Source: CAZDXJ01 sp050303615
Lineage (GTDB): Bacteria > Pseudomonadota > Gammaproteobacteria > Methylococcales > Methylomonadaceae
NCBI GenBank assembly: GCA_050303615.1
Contig: JBNLCC010000015.1
Location: 88,816 to 152,815 of the forward strand
DNA length: 64,000 bases
Reading direction: 5' to 3'
Part shown: positions 12,701 through 17,885 of the stretch, piece by piece
Layout: every line of letters starts with the position of its first letter
Numbering within the stretch: the first letter of the stretch is position 1
Notes under the pieces: generated by a model
The model's database searches: none
What the model saw: the letters and a program-made list of their open reading frames with translations, nothing else
What the model was told of the DNA's origin: nothing
Translations under genes and position numbers: made by a program

Positions 12701-12876
12701 GAATTGCATTTCGGAAACATGCCGGACAGACCGATGATCGCAATCGGCTCAGGCACCTGAACAGGATCTTTCGCCGGCCCTTGTTCTTGCGCACCGTTGC
12801 GGGCCGTCTGAGTATCGGTTGAAGTCGCTTTTAAAATCGCTTCTTCAATTTCTTTTAGTTCTTGTACGGTATTCAT
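1..12876 (-). CDS. trans-AT PKS/NRPS hybrid, 5' part (KS0-ACP-C-A(Gly)-PCP-KS-KR-ACP-KS-KR-cMT...), runs off left edge
   Basis: The frame is open from the ATG at 12876 to base 1: 4292 codons with no stop. A GAGG motif precedes the ATG. Domains in order, with key residues: an atypical KS (Cys210 in DAQCPG; the usual EAHGTGT is EAQGMGN, Gln346); ACP (Ser688); NRPS condensation domain with HHIVFDG; adenylation domain; PCP (Ser1760 in GGNSV); KS (Cys2005); KR (Tyr2785/Asn2789); ACP (Ser2939); KS (Cys3205); KR (Tyr4033); and the N-terminal part of a C-methyltransferase cut by the window edge. There is no AT domain in any module, so malonyl units must come from a discrete AT such as the one at 24179-25321. 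It is the probable second assembly-line protein, taking the chain from the 31188-46130 protein. In architecture it resembles the PedF type of pederin-family synthases. Which named homologue it matches cannot be settled without a search. Confidence 0.95.
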   Translation of the reverse strand, partial: MNTVQELKEIEEAILKATSTDTQTARNGAQEQGPAKDPVQVPEPIAIIGLSGMFPKCNSVDEFWQQLDRDASLIEPIPASRFDWQAVYDPTGKQGGKSRSKWGGFIPDIAGFDPAFFKIPPGEAVTLDPRQRLLLMSAYQTLADAGYAPQTLRKSKTGVFVAQQDNEYLQLLQDAGVDTGEWYAQTCMLANQISYFFDFRGASEVVDAQCPGAAVAIHRALTALRAGEIDQALVGAANLLLRPEPFTLLSDSGQLSPTDTVNSFGLNAQGHIRAEGVASLLLKPLSAALADNDPIYALIRNSAVNYNGQGGASIAAPNTESHIELIKSCYQQAGIDPRQLRYIEAQGMGNVLADLVEWRAFNRALKDLARQQKVSLDNGMCRVSTVKPMMGHMESASALGALFKVVRSMQTGVIHKINNFTDYHPDMDRENQPCTLATDTAPWPKTEGARLAGIHCYGMGGINAHLLIEAFEPNPANEKIDQERLAEPVLIILSAKTEASLAAMAGQLYQWLTEQTQALRLDDMAYTLQVGREAFNHRIAWVVESKQQLLTGLQQYLGDRDSTYRTQPVVPVYQGTAEVSTRDRHDETDTHDLRQLADYWVNGGSVSWQARYRGKAVRRIHLPGYVFDKKSYWISPAKTGQAIEPVAEKPAGDGEIRSYLITQLAEVLQLPPEKIDPQQHLYDFGIDSIIGMKLLRGLASRFNFDVQGRDMLTHPTIQSLSDYLGQQLSKRTVSASVDNSEASEPVEDRLLRQSALSEGQKGLWTLQKLVPAMSAYNIPLCFHIAQPVDIDALIKACRFLLTQYPILTSRFIEQHGELLRRTRPEPEPVFAQHDVSLLSTEQVIDRVRTKAELTFDLQHDPLLRVDLFSNGQQDHTLLLTLHHIVFDGGSFLPLAGTLFNAYRDYAQGKTPVPEKDVDRYAEFVAWEQAMLSGQEGKKHRAYWLQQLSGNLPVLNLFTDYPRATCNRFQGQTHSVRLSSELSRQIRDYARQHRMNLSTLFLALFNQLLHRYTGQDEIIIGMPDKGRTQDRFENTVGYFINMLPIRSRNLAQKPLSELMRELQLTMADALDHAAYPFPVLVGELGVAPNEDFAPVFQVAFEYQNVFSAGDLLAFNRQFQNDLSGTLIEQVVQQGEYELVLEVREGQQDFVLNFKYNPSLYKASTIAGLAEHWLNLAGQSIANPQQLPGELELLSKYERSRLLADWKDTLVDYPAEQPFYRLFEQQVRQTPEAVAAVFEQQQLSYAELDKKATQLANYLQQAGVQANQIVAVCVDRSLEMLIALLGVAKSGAAWLPMDPDYPNDRLGYMLQDSQAVLLLTQSAFIQKLSTIAGDAGCDSTPMLALDSQWSLVEAQGQQAVLRKQNNAGHLAYVIYTSGSTGVPKGVMIRHRSLTNFLKSMAKTPGLQAGDRLLAVTTVCFDIAALELLLPLLQGACCCISPTAKTNDVAALQQSIKQQRITVMQATPSTWTMLFHNGWRNEQGIKVLCGGEPLPEALRQQFIETGSDAWNMYGPTETTIWSSVARISGDAPVSIGRPIANTQIYIVDPHNRLTPIGLPGELCIGGDGLAEGYLNNPKLTAEKFIDNPFKPGSRLYRTGDLARRREDGELEHLGRLDHQVKIRGYRIELGEIESWLNRHPAIAQVVVVAREQHGVKQLVGYYVKQSTAEMSVTQAQLQQYLADQLPDYMIPALFIAVPEIPLTANGKVDRMTLAAREIVLEREQRYAPPQSEIERTLLSIWQSLLGIQSIGVNDGFFALGGNSVLSVMLAQRISEAFPVKFNAPDLFKYPNIREIALFIGRAGALRTDQQVPSPLPLPAADYRTAAAESKKTYPDYYQHSLAIVGISCHLPGAKNHSEFWRNLRAGKECSTLLSREELLKAGVTEEVMANPNFVPLQYSMEGKELFDPEFFNISPKNAAFMDPQFRMLLQHSWQAIEDAGYAPGDIPETAVFMSASNSFYKTLLHNSGTVEAVDEYAAWIAGQGGTIPTMISYQLGLKGPSFAVHSNCSSSLVGLYLANQSLQLNEARYALIGGATLFPIPGAGHVYQPDMNFSSDGHCKAFDATADGLVGGEGVAVIMVKKAIDAIEDGDHIYALVRGVAVNNDGADKAGFYAPSVKGQAEVIQKVLTHTGIDPASIGYVEAHGTGTKLGDPIEVMALNEVYQRYTTARQYCGIGSVKPNIGHLDTVAGLAGLIKVALSLKHGEIVPSINYKTPNPEIDFASSAFHVVDKLTEWPSRAEPHRAAVSSFGIGGTNSHAILEEYPSYKASDQPKAVQTADTAEQLIVLSAKSEPQLQVYAEKLLAFVAGESDATVTLEDLAFTLQTGREAMAWRVAFGVKDLVELRDRLEQFVNGDSVIDLCFRGQVKSSIDSSQALFDDEDGDDLVSLWLSRQRPDKVARAWAYGLDFDWSLLHQNAVRHRLSLPTYPFAQQSYWIEPLIDEKGSMQTAALPTVEADFNRNSVRILQPVWRPKAADPANTAPAYDQHIIMLCGFEHSVCTELEARFENSLCIELEPSGSNVAERYQALCQVVFERLKQVIADNCRQTLVQVVLGGQDEQQLYIGVSGLLKTACLENPKLVTQLIMTGTEQSTQAVCQQLAENRSCPEDNVCRYQPQRQTLNWETLFSEPKASALPWQEGGVYFLTGGAGGLGLLFAEEIARQLQQATLILVNRSPLSAQQQRQIDSLTTKGIKVIVRQADVSQQSAVDELIADTLRQCGAINGIIHAAGVVHDNFILNKSAAEFESVLAAKVAGSVNLDIATRNVELDFLLLCSSAAAVFGSVGQADYCAANAFMDAFAHYRNSQVASKQRFGQTLAVNWPLWQHGGMRIDAASEQAMRLSTGLIPMPTETGMNALYQSLSVGLSQALVLEGDAVAIERLLQHQAGRTPVSASTVQTETNVDSTTLRQNTVQMLKELLAPVLRVPVQRIAASEPMEKYGIDSISITQLNQKLEQVFGSISKTLFYQYQTVDALSRYLLAEYPDACLAWTGRSSVVAESELVQTVPTQPVSVACDAVKPVATSRIDSVASKAQGTVQEPIAIIGISGRFPKAETLDEFWQNLKTGTDCISEIPADRWSMQDFFEADPKQAVASGKSYSKWGGFIDGFADFDPLFFNISPREALTIDPQERLFLQCAWQVLEDAGYTRQTLPENVGVFTGITKTGFDLYGPELWRQGRVVFPHTSFSSVANRISYCLNLHGPSMPVDTMCSSSLTAIHEACQHIRQGDCDMAIAGGVNLYLHPSSYVGLCSAYMLSRDGQCKSFGQGGNGFVPGEGVGVVMLKRLSQAIRAGDPIQAVIRGSGVNHGGKTNGYTVPNPNAQADLIRNTLKKAGVDARTISYMEAHGTGTELGDPIEVTGLTEAFRQDTGDSGFCALGSVKSNMGHLEAAAGMAGLTKIILQMQHGQIAPSLHAQQLNPNIDFSSTPFTVQQQLADWPRPTLTINGETEELPRRAGLSSFGAGGSNAHLVIEEYIPDIAPDLPATNDLSPAVILLSAKTGERLQQVAANLLDYVNTLDSNASDSDRQLHNIAYTLQIAREALDERLGLVVSSLDELKRKLAQFIGDENSLTDSCRGKIQRDTDAMVALADDEEFQETVDKWIARGKYLKLLDFWVKGLTIGWAKLYPNRKPQRIRLPVYPFTKQRFWLDSLSSGSAPVSTQEINIKEVGTDDKSQAELLTLRPVWDALKVSESNPVFPPVSDRVAVIGADPQQQQAIAGQYNRAFEPAIQPDQSIEAITEQLIQIEPVDHIIWFATEPDDLALNYARLISDQQSGVVALFRLIKALLAAGYGDSDLGMTVITRQALAVHDREPINPVHAAVHGLVGSLAREYPRWRLRVLDTDTGWPLPAIWHLPVQPLGQSYALRGGDWLQQSLAPVRLAENNGEIYRQNGTYVVIGGAGGLGETWSRAMIRDYQADIIWLGRSEKDDAIQAKLDALAEFGVAPGYIQADARDPEAMQQTYRQIKQAHGDIHGVIVSTLGDYDQSLEQMSETLFTDILSTKLDVNVHTVQLFQDEPLDFIVFFSSMAAFGRTGGMSAYVSACTFNDAFARQLANQWTCAVKVINWGYWSVGGGQRISDALKNLVEQRGVQPITAEQGLLALKTLLVSPLQQLAVTRTSRPELIETYADDIWTASLPDRYSQCMHSLESYRPLQAAPEENPSTAQLNDWIVKLLFIQLQGMGLFQTDAKADAATFRNQAGILDKYQRWWQESLNILQQHGYLTITDGFVCVDKQALFDAQQVWQEWKSQKQDYLEQPETRTLAVLVDDCLSQLPDVLRGTTPVTDILFPGGAMDKIEG
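3960..7360 (-). other. elongation module KS-KR-ACP after glycine
   Basis: The KS has VHSNCSSS (Cys2005), EAHGTGT and NIGHL, so it should elongate. The KR has TGGAGGLG, a lysine in LAAKVAG, Tyr2785 and Asn2789 (YCAAN), so it looks active and should reduce the former glycine carbonyl. The ACP has GIDSIS with Ser2939. No DH or ER domain is seen. Confidence 0.8.
7490..10630 (-). other. glycine NRPS module (C-A-PCP)
   Basis: The condensation domain carries HHIVFDG near 10.2 kb. The adenylation domain carries YTSGSTGVPKG, YGPTETT and a distal NGKVDR lysine. Aligning by eye to GrsA gives the specificity code D-I-L-Q-L-G-M-I-W-K, one residue from the classical glycine code DILQLGLIWK. The PCP has GGNSV with Ser1760. 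In pederin-family compounds a glycine supplies the amide nitrogen and the adjacent carbon, which fits this position in the line. Confidence 0.85.
10690..12770 (-). other. non-elongating KS (KS0) plus ACP, entry module of the second PKS
   Basis: The KS fold motifs are present from PIAIIGLSGMFP onward. The nucleophile Cys210 is kept, though in DAQCPG and not DTACSSS. The first catalytic His is replaced (EAQGMGN, Gln346); the second is kept (MMGHMES). Without the full Cys-His-His triad decarboxylative condensation is not expected, so this KS should only pass the chain to the following ACP (Ser688) and then to the glycine condensation domain. Such KS0 domains are common before NRPS modules in trans-AT systems. 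Confidence 0.8.
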
Positions 12877-12955
12877 TACCAAACCTCAAAGCGTCTACCC
12901 GATTACAGGGCTCGTCCAAACCCGCATAACAACGGCTAAAATCCATATATATGAG

Positions 12956-13771
12956 CTACAACTTCCTCGCCGTGACTAAAATATAACCCAAATTTTCGCT
13001 CATATACTCAAACAGATAAAGCCAGTCATCTATGGCTTTTTCTACATTCTCAATAGCCAAATCCTCAATCGCCTGCTTATGCTCGTCCAGGGTTTCTTTG
13101 AGTTTGGGCACCAGCCAAGGCATAACATTCTCGGTAATATCGTCTATACCGATCAGCTCAAAACCTGTTTCAGCCATCAATGCAGGATAATCCTGTTGGG
13201 GGATAAAACTGGAATGGATATGTTGTTGAACAAATGCGTTAAACTCATCGGTGGTGGTCGGCAGCGTCGGTAAGTCGGTCAGTACCAGTGTTGCCCCCGG
13301 TTTTAATACCCGACCGGCTTCCAGCAGTGCTTCCCGGTGACCCATGTGAAAGATAGACTCAAAAAACCAGCCACCGTCATAGTGATTATCTTCCTTGGGG
13401 ATTTCCAGCGCACTGCCGTGTATAAAACTCAGTTTGTCCTGCATGCCTTCGGCCACAGCTCTTTCAGTTGCGCTACGCTGCTGAAAACCACTGATGGTTA
13501 CACCGTCCACATAACAGTCTTTGGCTTTTGCCAGTTTCATTGCCGGTTGCCCTACGCCACAGCCCAGGTCGACAAAACGTTGACCGGACTGTATCTGGGT
13601 CTTGTCTATCATAATTTGCGCCAATCTGTCGGCAGCAGCGGCAAAATTATCGTCGGCATTTGCCTGGTCCCAGTAACCCCAGTGTAAATGTCCACCGAAC
13701 AGAATAGGACCTAATTGCCCTTCCGGGGAATCATAAAGCGTGGCGACTTGGTTCGACTCTGAATCCGGCAT
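12956..13771 (-). CDS. SAM-dependent methyltransferase (probable tailoring O-methyltransferase)
   Basis: 271 aa from the ATG at 13771, chosen because GGAG precedes it at good spacing and the 26 extra upstream codons look non-conserved. A class I methyltransferase fold is shown by motif I VDLGCGVGQPAMKLA and the later motif RVLKPGATLVLTDL. The sequence resembles the UbiE/type 11 small-molecule methyltransferases. It follows directly behind the start of the second PKS gene on the same strand (80 bp apart), so it is probably transcribed just ahead of it. Pederin-family compounds carry several O-methyl groups; this enzyme could add one, but the site is not readable from sequence. Confidence 0.85.
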   Translation of the reverse strand: MPDSESNQVATLYDSPEGQLGPILFGGHLHWGYWDQANADDNFAAAADRLAQIMIDKTQIQSGQRFVDLGCGVGQPAMKLAKAKDCYVDGVTISGFQQRSATERAVAEGMQDKLSFIHGSALEIPKEDNHYDGGWFFESIFHMGHREALLEAGRVLKPGATLVLTDLPTLPTTTDEFNAFVQQHIHSSFIPQQDYPALMAETGFELIGIDDITENVMPWLVPKLKETLDEHKQAIEDLAIENVEKAIDDWLYLFEYMSENLGYILVTARKL

Positions 13772-14000
13772 AGAAAAATCTCCAATGTATTTTATTTGAG
13801 TCAAGACACAGATAACAAAAGCGACTTGTCCTTTTATTATTCTTAACAACTGTCCGTTTAAACACCAGATACTAATGCGAACCGCACATTCTTTACAACT
13901 CTTAATTGCCTATCCTTGCCGCCAAAAGTAACAAATGGACTGAGTTGAGGAACGAAACCCAATACTATTTTTTCTGATTTACTGGTTCCCATGGTCCTCC

Positions 14001-14084
14001 GTCACTGCCATTAAGTTAAGCTGTCGTAGGTGCGGATTCATCCGCACAGTGCGAATACCCTCAAGGGCACAAGTAAATTCGCAC
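14001..14084 (+). repeat. 84-bp dispersed repeat, copy A (inverted copy at 53098-53181)
   Basis: The reverse complement of this stretch matches 53098-53181 at all but two of 84 positions. It contains a hairpin, GTGCGGA-ttca-TCCGCAC. A preceding 20-bp stretch (13981-14000) also recurs, in direct orientation, at 53000-53019 with one mismatch. It lies in the divergent gap between the methyltransferase and the dioxygenase at 14285. It is probably a REP- or MITE-like element; no coding capacity is seen. Confidence 0.85.
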
Positions 14085-14208
14085 ATCGCCTTAATTTAAT
14101 GATCAATGATATTGAAGCGGAAGAGCAAAAATAACACTCAATCCCTTGGGCTGGTACAAGCTTAATCCAGGCTACTTACTTGATCGAAATAGAGTTATTA
14201 ACGATTCA

Positions 14209-14238
14209 TTGGTTTTCAATCGGGCTATTGCCTATAAT
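14209..14238 (+). promoter_or_regulatory. putative sigma70-type promoter for the 14285 dioxygenase
   Basis: TTGGTT (14209-14214) and TATAAT (14233-14238) are separated by 18 bp and lie 46 bp upstream of the ATG at 14285. Found by eye only. Confidence 0.45.
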
Positions 14239-14284
14239 GCAAAAACCTAAATCTTATAATGGTATTCATAGGGAGAGTTTGGCA

Positions 14285-15304
14285 ATGCACAATATTCTGA
14301 AACAGGATTATTTTAACGAGTACTACGCTACCGGTTTCGTGGAAACTGACACGACTTTGCCGGATGCATTGGTGGATGAAATAAAACAGCACTACCAAAC
14401 GATTCCTGAAGGCCATAACGACTTTCCTAAGTTTTTCGTCAATAACGAGCATCAGGCTTATCTGGAAGGAAAGATCCTAGGCACTTTATTTAATACCTTT
14501 CCCGGCTTGGCTAAAAAAATGGTCAAGAAGCTTTACGATAACACCTATAAAAAAGCGGTCTACGGCGAGCAGGCCTGTATCGAGAAGGTTTTGAAACATT
14601 TGTTTGAAAACGATTTCCGGCGTTTTTTTAAAACCCGCTACCTTGTTGCTTCCTACGACATGTATTTGCGTAACGATTATGTACGTTCGGCAGCCGGCAT
14701 CCATACCGATTTCCCCAATTTCCACCACTTTTACGAAACCGATAACGACCTGACCATCTACATTCCGCTGGCCGATCTGGACGACGATAACGGTGGCCGT
14801 ATTATGGTGTTACCGGAAAGCAAGCTAAAGGTACCGGGTAATATCCTGTTAAAACTCATGTCTGATTATTTTTCCACTAAACCCGAATATGTGGATGAAA
14901 GCGGCTATATAGACCCCGACAAAATCAGTCCGGAGGCTGTCTCAACCTTTGCCAGAAGCAAACCGCATCAGAATTTAATGAATTTATATTCCAGTATTAT
15001 CTCTTTGGCTAAAAGAAATTATGCCGACGAATTTCGAGTCACGGATGAGTCCAAAGGCAAAGTACTGCTCTGGAACAATAAAAATTTCCATGCCGCAGAG
15101 GCCTGGACAAATCAACAGATTGACCGGGAAGTTTACGTTATCAGACTGTTCCCGATCTACGATATCAACATTAAGTTAAGAGACAAGCTGCACGGCAACC
15201 CGTTTAACCGTTTGCTGATCGATACCGAAACCGGCGAAGTGCATCGTTACGATCACCCGGTTGACCTGAGCCAGATTCCAAACGAGGCTAAACTGAAACT
15301 TTAA
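14285..15304 (+). CDS. phytanoyl-CoA dioxygenase-family Fe(II)/2OG oxygenase
   Basis: 339 aa from the ATG at 14285. This start has GGGAGAG eight bases upstream and aligns with the start of the paralogue at 16788; a longer in-frame start at 14180 looks spurious. The iron-binding HxD is seen in IHTDFPNFHHF, the distal His in NFHAAEAW, and the 2OG-binding Arg probably in the REVYVIRLF stretch. It would use O2 and 2-oxoglutarate to hydroxylate or oxidise a small molecule. Its closest relative in the window is the 16788-17837 product, about half identical by eye. Placement inside the PKS cluster suggests a tailoring hydroxylase, for example alpha to the amide or at the glycine-derived carbon, but the position is inference. 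Confidence 0.85.
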   Translation: MHNILKQDYFNEYYATGFVETDTTLPDALVDEIKQHYQTIPEGHNDFPKFFVNNEHQAYLEGKILGTLFNTFPGLAKKMVKKLYDNTYKKAVYGEQACIEKVLKHLFENDFRRFFKTRYLVASYDMYLRNDYVRSAAGIHTDFPNFHHFYETDNDLTIYIPLADLDDDNGGRIMVLPESKLKVPGNILLKLMSDYFSTKPEYVDESGYIDPDKISPEAVSTFARSKPHQNLMNLYSSIISLAKRNYADEFRVTDESKGKVLLWNNKNFHAAEAWTNQQIDREVYVIRLFPIYDINIKLRDKLHGNPFNRLLIDTETGEVHRYDHPVDLSQIPNEAKLKL

Positions 15305-15316
15305 CGGGTTATAGTT

Positions 15317-15456
15317 AACCCTCACTGGAGGTTGTCGTAAAAGGTAGGATGGGTAGAATGAAATGAAACCCATCACTTTGATTTTGTTGGGTTTCGCTAT
15401 GCTCTACCCAACCTACATTTAGGCTTTTACGACGACTTCCTCTGCAAAAGAGGGTT
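15317..15456 (+). repeat. MITE-like inverted repeat between convergent genes
   Basis: About 140 bp. The left arm holds GTCGTAAAAGGTAGG and GGGTAGAATGAAATGAAACCC; the right arm holds TGGGTTTCGCTATGCTCTACCC and CTTTTACGAC, and the ends are AACCCTC/GAGGGTT. The arms can fold into a long hairpin, which could also stop transcription from both sides (genes ending at 15304 and 15475). Confidence 0.7.
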
Positions 15457-15474
15457 TAAATGAATGCAATTGCA

Positions 15475-16476
15475 TTATTTTTGCGCACTGACAAAAAGAC
15501 AAAGACCGGTGATCGCGTTTAAGTGGTAATAAGTCCACAGGATTTCGGTCAGCTGCACTATGTTCAGTTGACCGTCATAAAATGCCTCATGGATTTTATT
15601 GACGGTATAAAGAAAATGCGCGCCCCAGACCTTTTTACTGACATCCTGAATGATAATATTGCTGAACCCGGCTTCGGTTAACAGCGCATGGTATTCCTCA
15701 ACACTTTCGATATGGTTCTCAGGGCTTGGAAACACTGCATGTTGTTCCAGCCTTGCACTGGATGTCATTAAGGTATCGGATAAAACCAGACGTCCGCCCG
15801 GTTTAAGCACCCGATAGGCATCCTCCAGGAACTTGCGCCGGGTTTCAAAATGAAATGCGGCTTCAATGCACAAAATATTATCGAAAAACGCATCGTCGAA
15901 TTTAAGATCGACGGCATTCATCACCTGAGCATTGCAGCCCGGCGCATTTTTCCGCGTCGTCTCGATTTGCTTTGCCGATATATTGATCGCCCAGACATTT
16001 TCGGCCGGATAATGATTCAGCAAGCGCCGGGTCGAAGCGCCCATGCCGCAGGCCGCATCCAGTATGCGCCCGGTTTTTTCCGGTATAAAATCCAGCAAGG
16101 CATCCTGCAGGCGTTCCGAGGCCTGGTTTTGAGTGCGGGTGTTTTCATCCCAATAACCGATATTTCTATACTCGGTATCGCCGAGTAAAATCCCCATGAT
16201 GCCGTCTCGGCTGTAAAACGCCTGGTCGTAATAATTATTCACCTGATCAGCCAGGCTATCCTTGTCGCCGGAACCGGTATCGGCTACCTGTTCGTTACGA
16301 CGGGCAAACTCGACATCATCGGGCGATTGTCCGACGGCTTCGGTTTCGAAGGTAAAATTTTTGACCAGTTTGGCAATATCGTCGGGCACATAGCCAATCA
16401 GATCGATCTGTGCGGAAATACTGTCGAATAATCGTTTTTTAAGTAACTCTTTCAAATCCTGCTGGTTTTCAGCCAT
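15475..16476 (-). CDS. SAM-dependent methyltransferase (probable tailoring O-methyltransferase)
   Basis: 333 aa from the ATG at 16476, which has AAAGGAGT five bases upstream; 17 further upstream codons are open but lack a ribosome site. After an N-terminal helical region of about 110 residues comes a class I methyltransferase domain: RILDAACGMGASTRRLL (motif I), the acidic/aromatic stretch NILCIEAAFHFET, and YRVLKPGGRLVLSD. It is similar in type to methyltransferases of polyketide clusters (Methyltransf_11, rebeccamycin O-methyltransferase-like). It is divergent from the dioxygenase gene at 16788. A second O-methylation of the product is the likely role. Confidence 0.85.
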   Translation of the reverse strand: MAENQQDLKELLKKRLFDSISAQIDLIGYVPDDIAKLVKNFTFETEAVGQSPDDVEFARRNEQVADTGSGDKDSLADQVNNYYDQAFYSRDGIMGILLGDTEYRNIGYWDENTRTQNQASERLQDALLDFIPEKTGRILDAACGMGASTRRLLNHYPAENVWAINISAKQIETTRKNAPGCNAQVMNAVDLKFDDAFFDNILCIEAAFHFETRRKFLEDAYRVLKPGGRLVLSDTLMTSSARLEQHAVFPSPENHIESVEEYHALLTEAGFSNIIIQDVSKKVWGAHFLYTVNKIHEAFYDGQLNIVQLTEILWTYYHLNAITGLCLFVSAQK

Positions 16477-16787
16477 TGCCACTCCTTTCTTTAGTTTTCT
16501 AATTATGTGCAGTATAAGTGGTTTCAATCAAACGTCGCGATTTCAAATACTCACTATAATCTATCCGGTTCAGTTATTTTTGTTCGCAAACGAATAGACA
16601 TGGTTTATAACGACTATTGCATGGACATTACCCGTTAGTAATTAAATTGATTTAATATTCGCTGAAACGGTAACATAGCCAAAGCAATATCGGATTGGGC
16701 CAAACAATACCACGTTATAATAAAGTCCGCACTTATACCCGTTCACAGGCTGCACCGGGATAAGGCGCAATAAAACAGGAGACGGAT
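16477..16787. promoter_or_regulatory. divergent intergenic region, putative promoters
   Basis: 311 bp between the divergent methyltransferase and dioxygenase genes. A TATAAT at 16716-16721, with TTGGGC 15 bp upstream, points to the dioxygenase gene. No clear operator was recognised. Confidence 0.3.
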
Positions 16788-17837
16788 GTGCAAAACATTT
16801 TGAACAAACAGTATTTCGAGCAATACTATACTAACGGTTATATCGATACCGGCGTCTCCCTGCCCGACGACCTGCTGGCAGAAATGAAAGAACACTATAA
16901 AAATGCCGCAGAAGCCCGTAACGACTATCCACAGTATTTCAGCAAAAACGAGCACCAGGCTTATCTTGAAGGCAAAACCACCGGTTGGTTATTTTCCCTG
17001 TTTCCCGGCCTGGCCAACAAGATGGTTACCAAGCTTTACAGCAAATCCTATAATAAAGCCATTCATTTAGAGCAGCTGTTTATTGAAAGGATTTGCAAGC
17101 ATCTACTGCAACATGACTTTAAACGCTATTTTAAGACCCGGTATATGGTCGCCTCTTACGATATTTATCTGGGCAACGACCATAATCACCGCTCGTTTAT
17201 CGACATCCATTCCGACATTCCAAACTTCCATCATTTTTACGAAACCGAAAACGATATTACTATCTACATCCCGCTGATCGACGTCAATGAGGCAAACGGC
17301 GGCCGGCTCGCGATTCTGCCCGAAGCGGATTGCAAAATAAAAATTCCCGGCAATGTATTATTGAAGCAGTTTGAAGCTACGTTTTTGAAGCACCCGGAAT
17401 TTCTGGATGAAAACGGCTATATCGACAGCGACAAAATCGACCCCGCGGCGATGAAGAAATTCATAAACGACAAACCCTATCAGGATTTAATGAACAACTA
17501 TAAAGTCGGCACCGAATTTGTGACTGAATATTATGCTGACGCGTTTATTAAAAACGACTGGAAAGCCGGCCAGATAGTATTTTTCAACAACAAAATTTTT
17601 CATGCCGCCGAAAGCTGGCACAACCCGGACTATAACCGGGAAATCTATATGATCCGCTTACTGCCGGTATATGACAGTAAAATACAGCTGAAACATACTC
17701 TACACGGCACTGCGTTTAATAAGTATTTAATTGACACACAGGAAGGCACTATTCGTCTTTATGAACAGGGCGTGGATGTCAGCCGGATTCCGCAGCAGGA
17801 AAAATTGAACCTCAGATACCAAGCAAGTGCAGCTTAA
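16788..17837 (+). CDS. phytanoyl-CoA dioxygenase-family Fe(II)/2OG oxygenase (paralogue of 14285-15304)
   Basis: 349 aa beginning at a GTG with an AGGAG about 7 bases upstream. The iron-binding HxD is in DIHSDIPNFHHFYE, the distal His in IFHAAESWHN, and EIYMIRLLPVYD carries the likely 2OG-binding Arg. It shares the N-terminal (YLEGKTTGWLF), central and C-terminal (LHGTAFNKYLIDT) stretches of the 14285 gene over its whole length, so the two are an old duplication. Two paralogues kept side by side suggest two different oxidation sites on the same product. No other function is suggested by the motifs. Confidence 0.85.
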   Translation: MQNILNKQYFEQYYTNGYIDTGVSLPDDLLAEMKEHYKNAAEARNDYPQYFSKNEHQAYLEGKTTGWLFSLFPGLANKMVTKLYSKSYNKAIHLEQLFIERICKHLLQHDFKRYFKTRYMVASYDIYLGNDHNHRSFIDIHSDIPNFHHFYETENDITIYIPLIDVNEANGGRLAILPEADCKIKIPGNVLLKQFEATFLKHPEFLDENGYIDSDKIDPAAMKKFINDKPYQDLMNNYKVGTEFVTEYYADAFIKNDWKAGQIVFFNNKIFHAAESWHNPDYNREIYMIRLLPVYDSKIQLKHTLHGTAFNKYLIDTQEGTIRLYEQGVDVSRIPQQEKLNLRYQASAA

Positions 17838-17885
17838 CAGCTGTTATTCATGGTTCTACATTGTGACCACGGGCAGACGAAAAAC

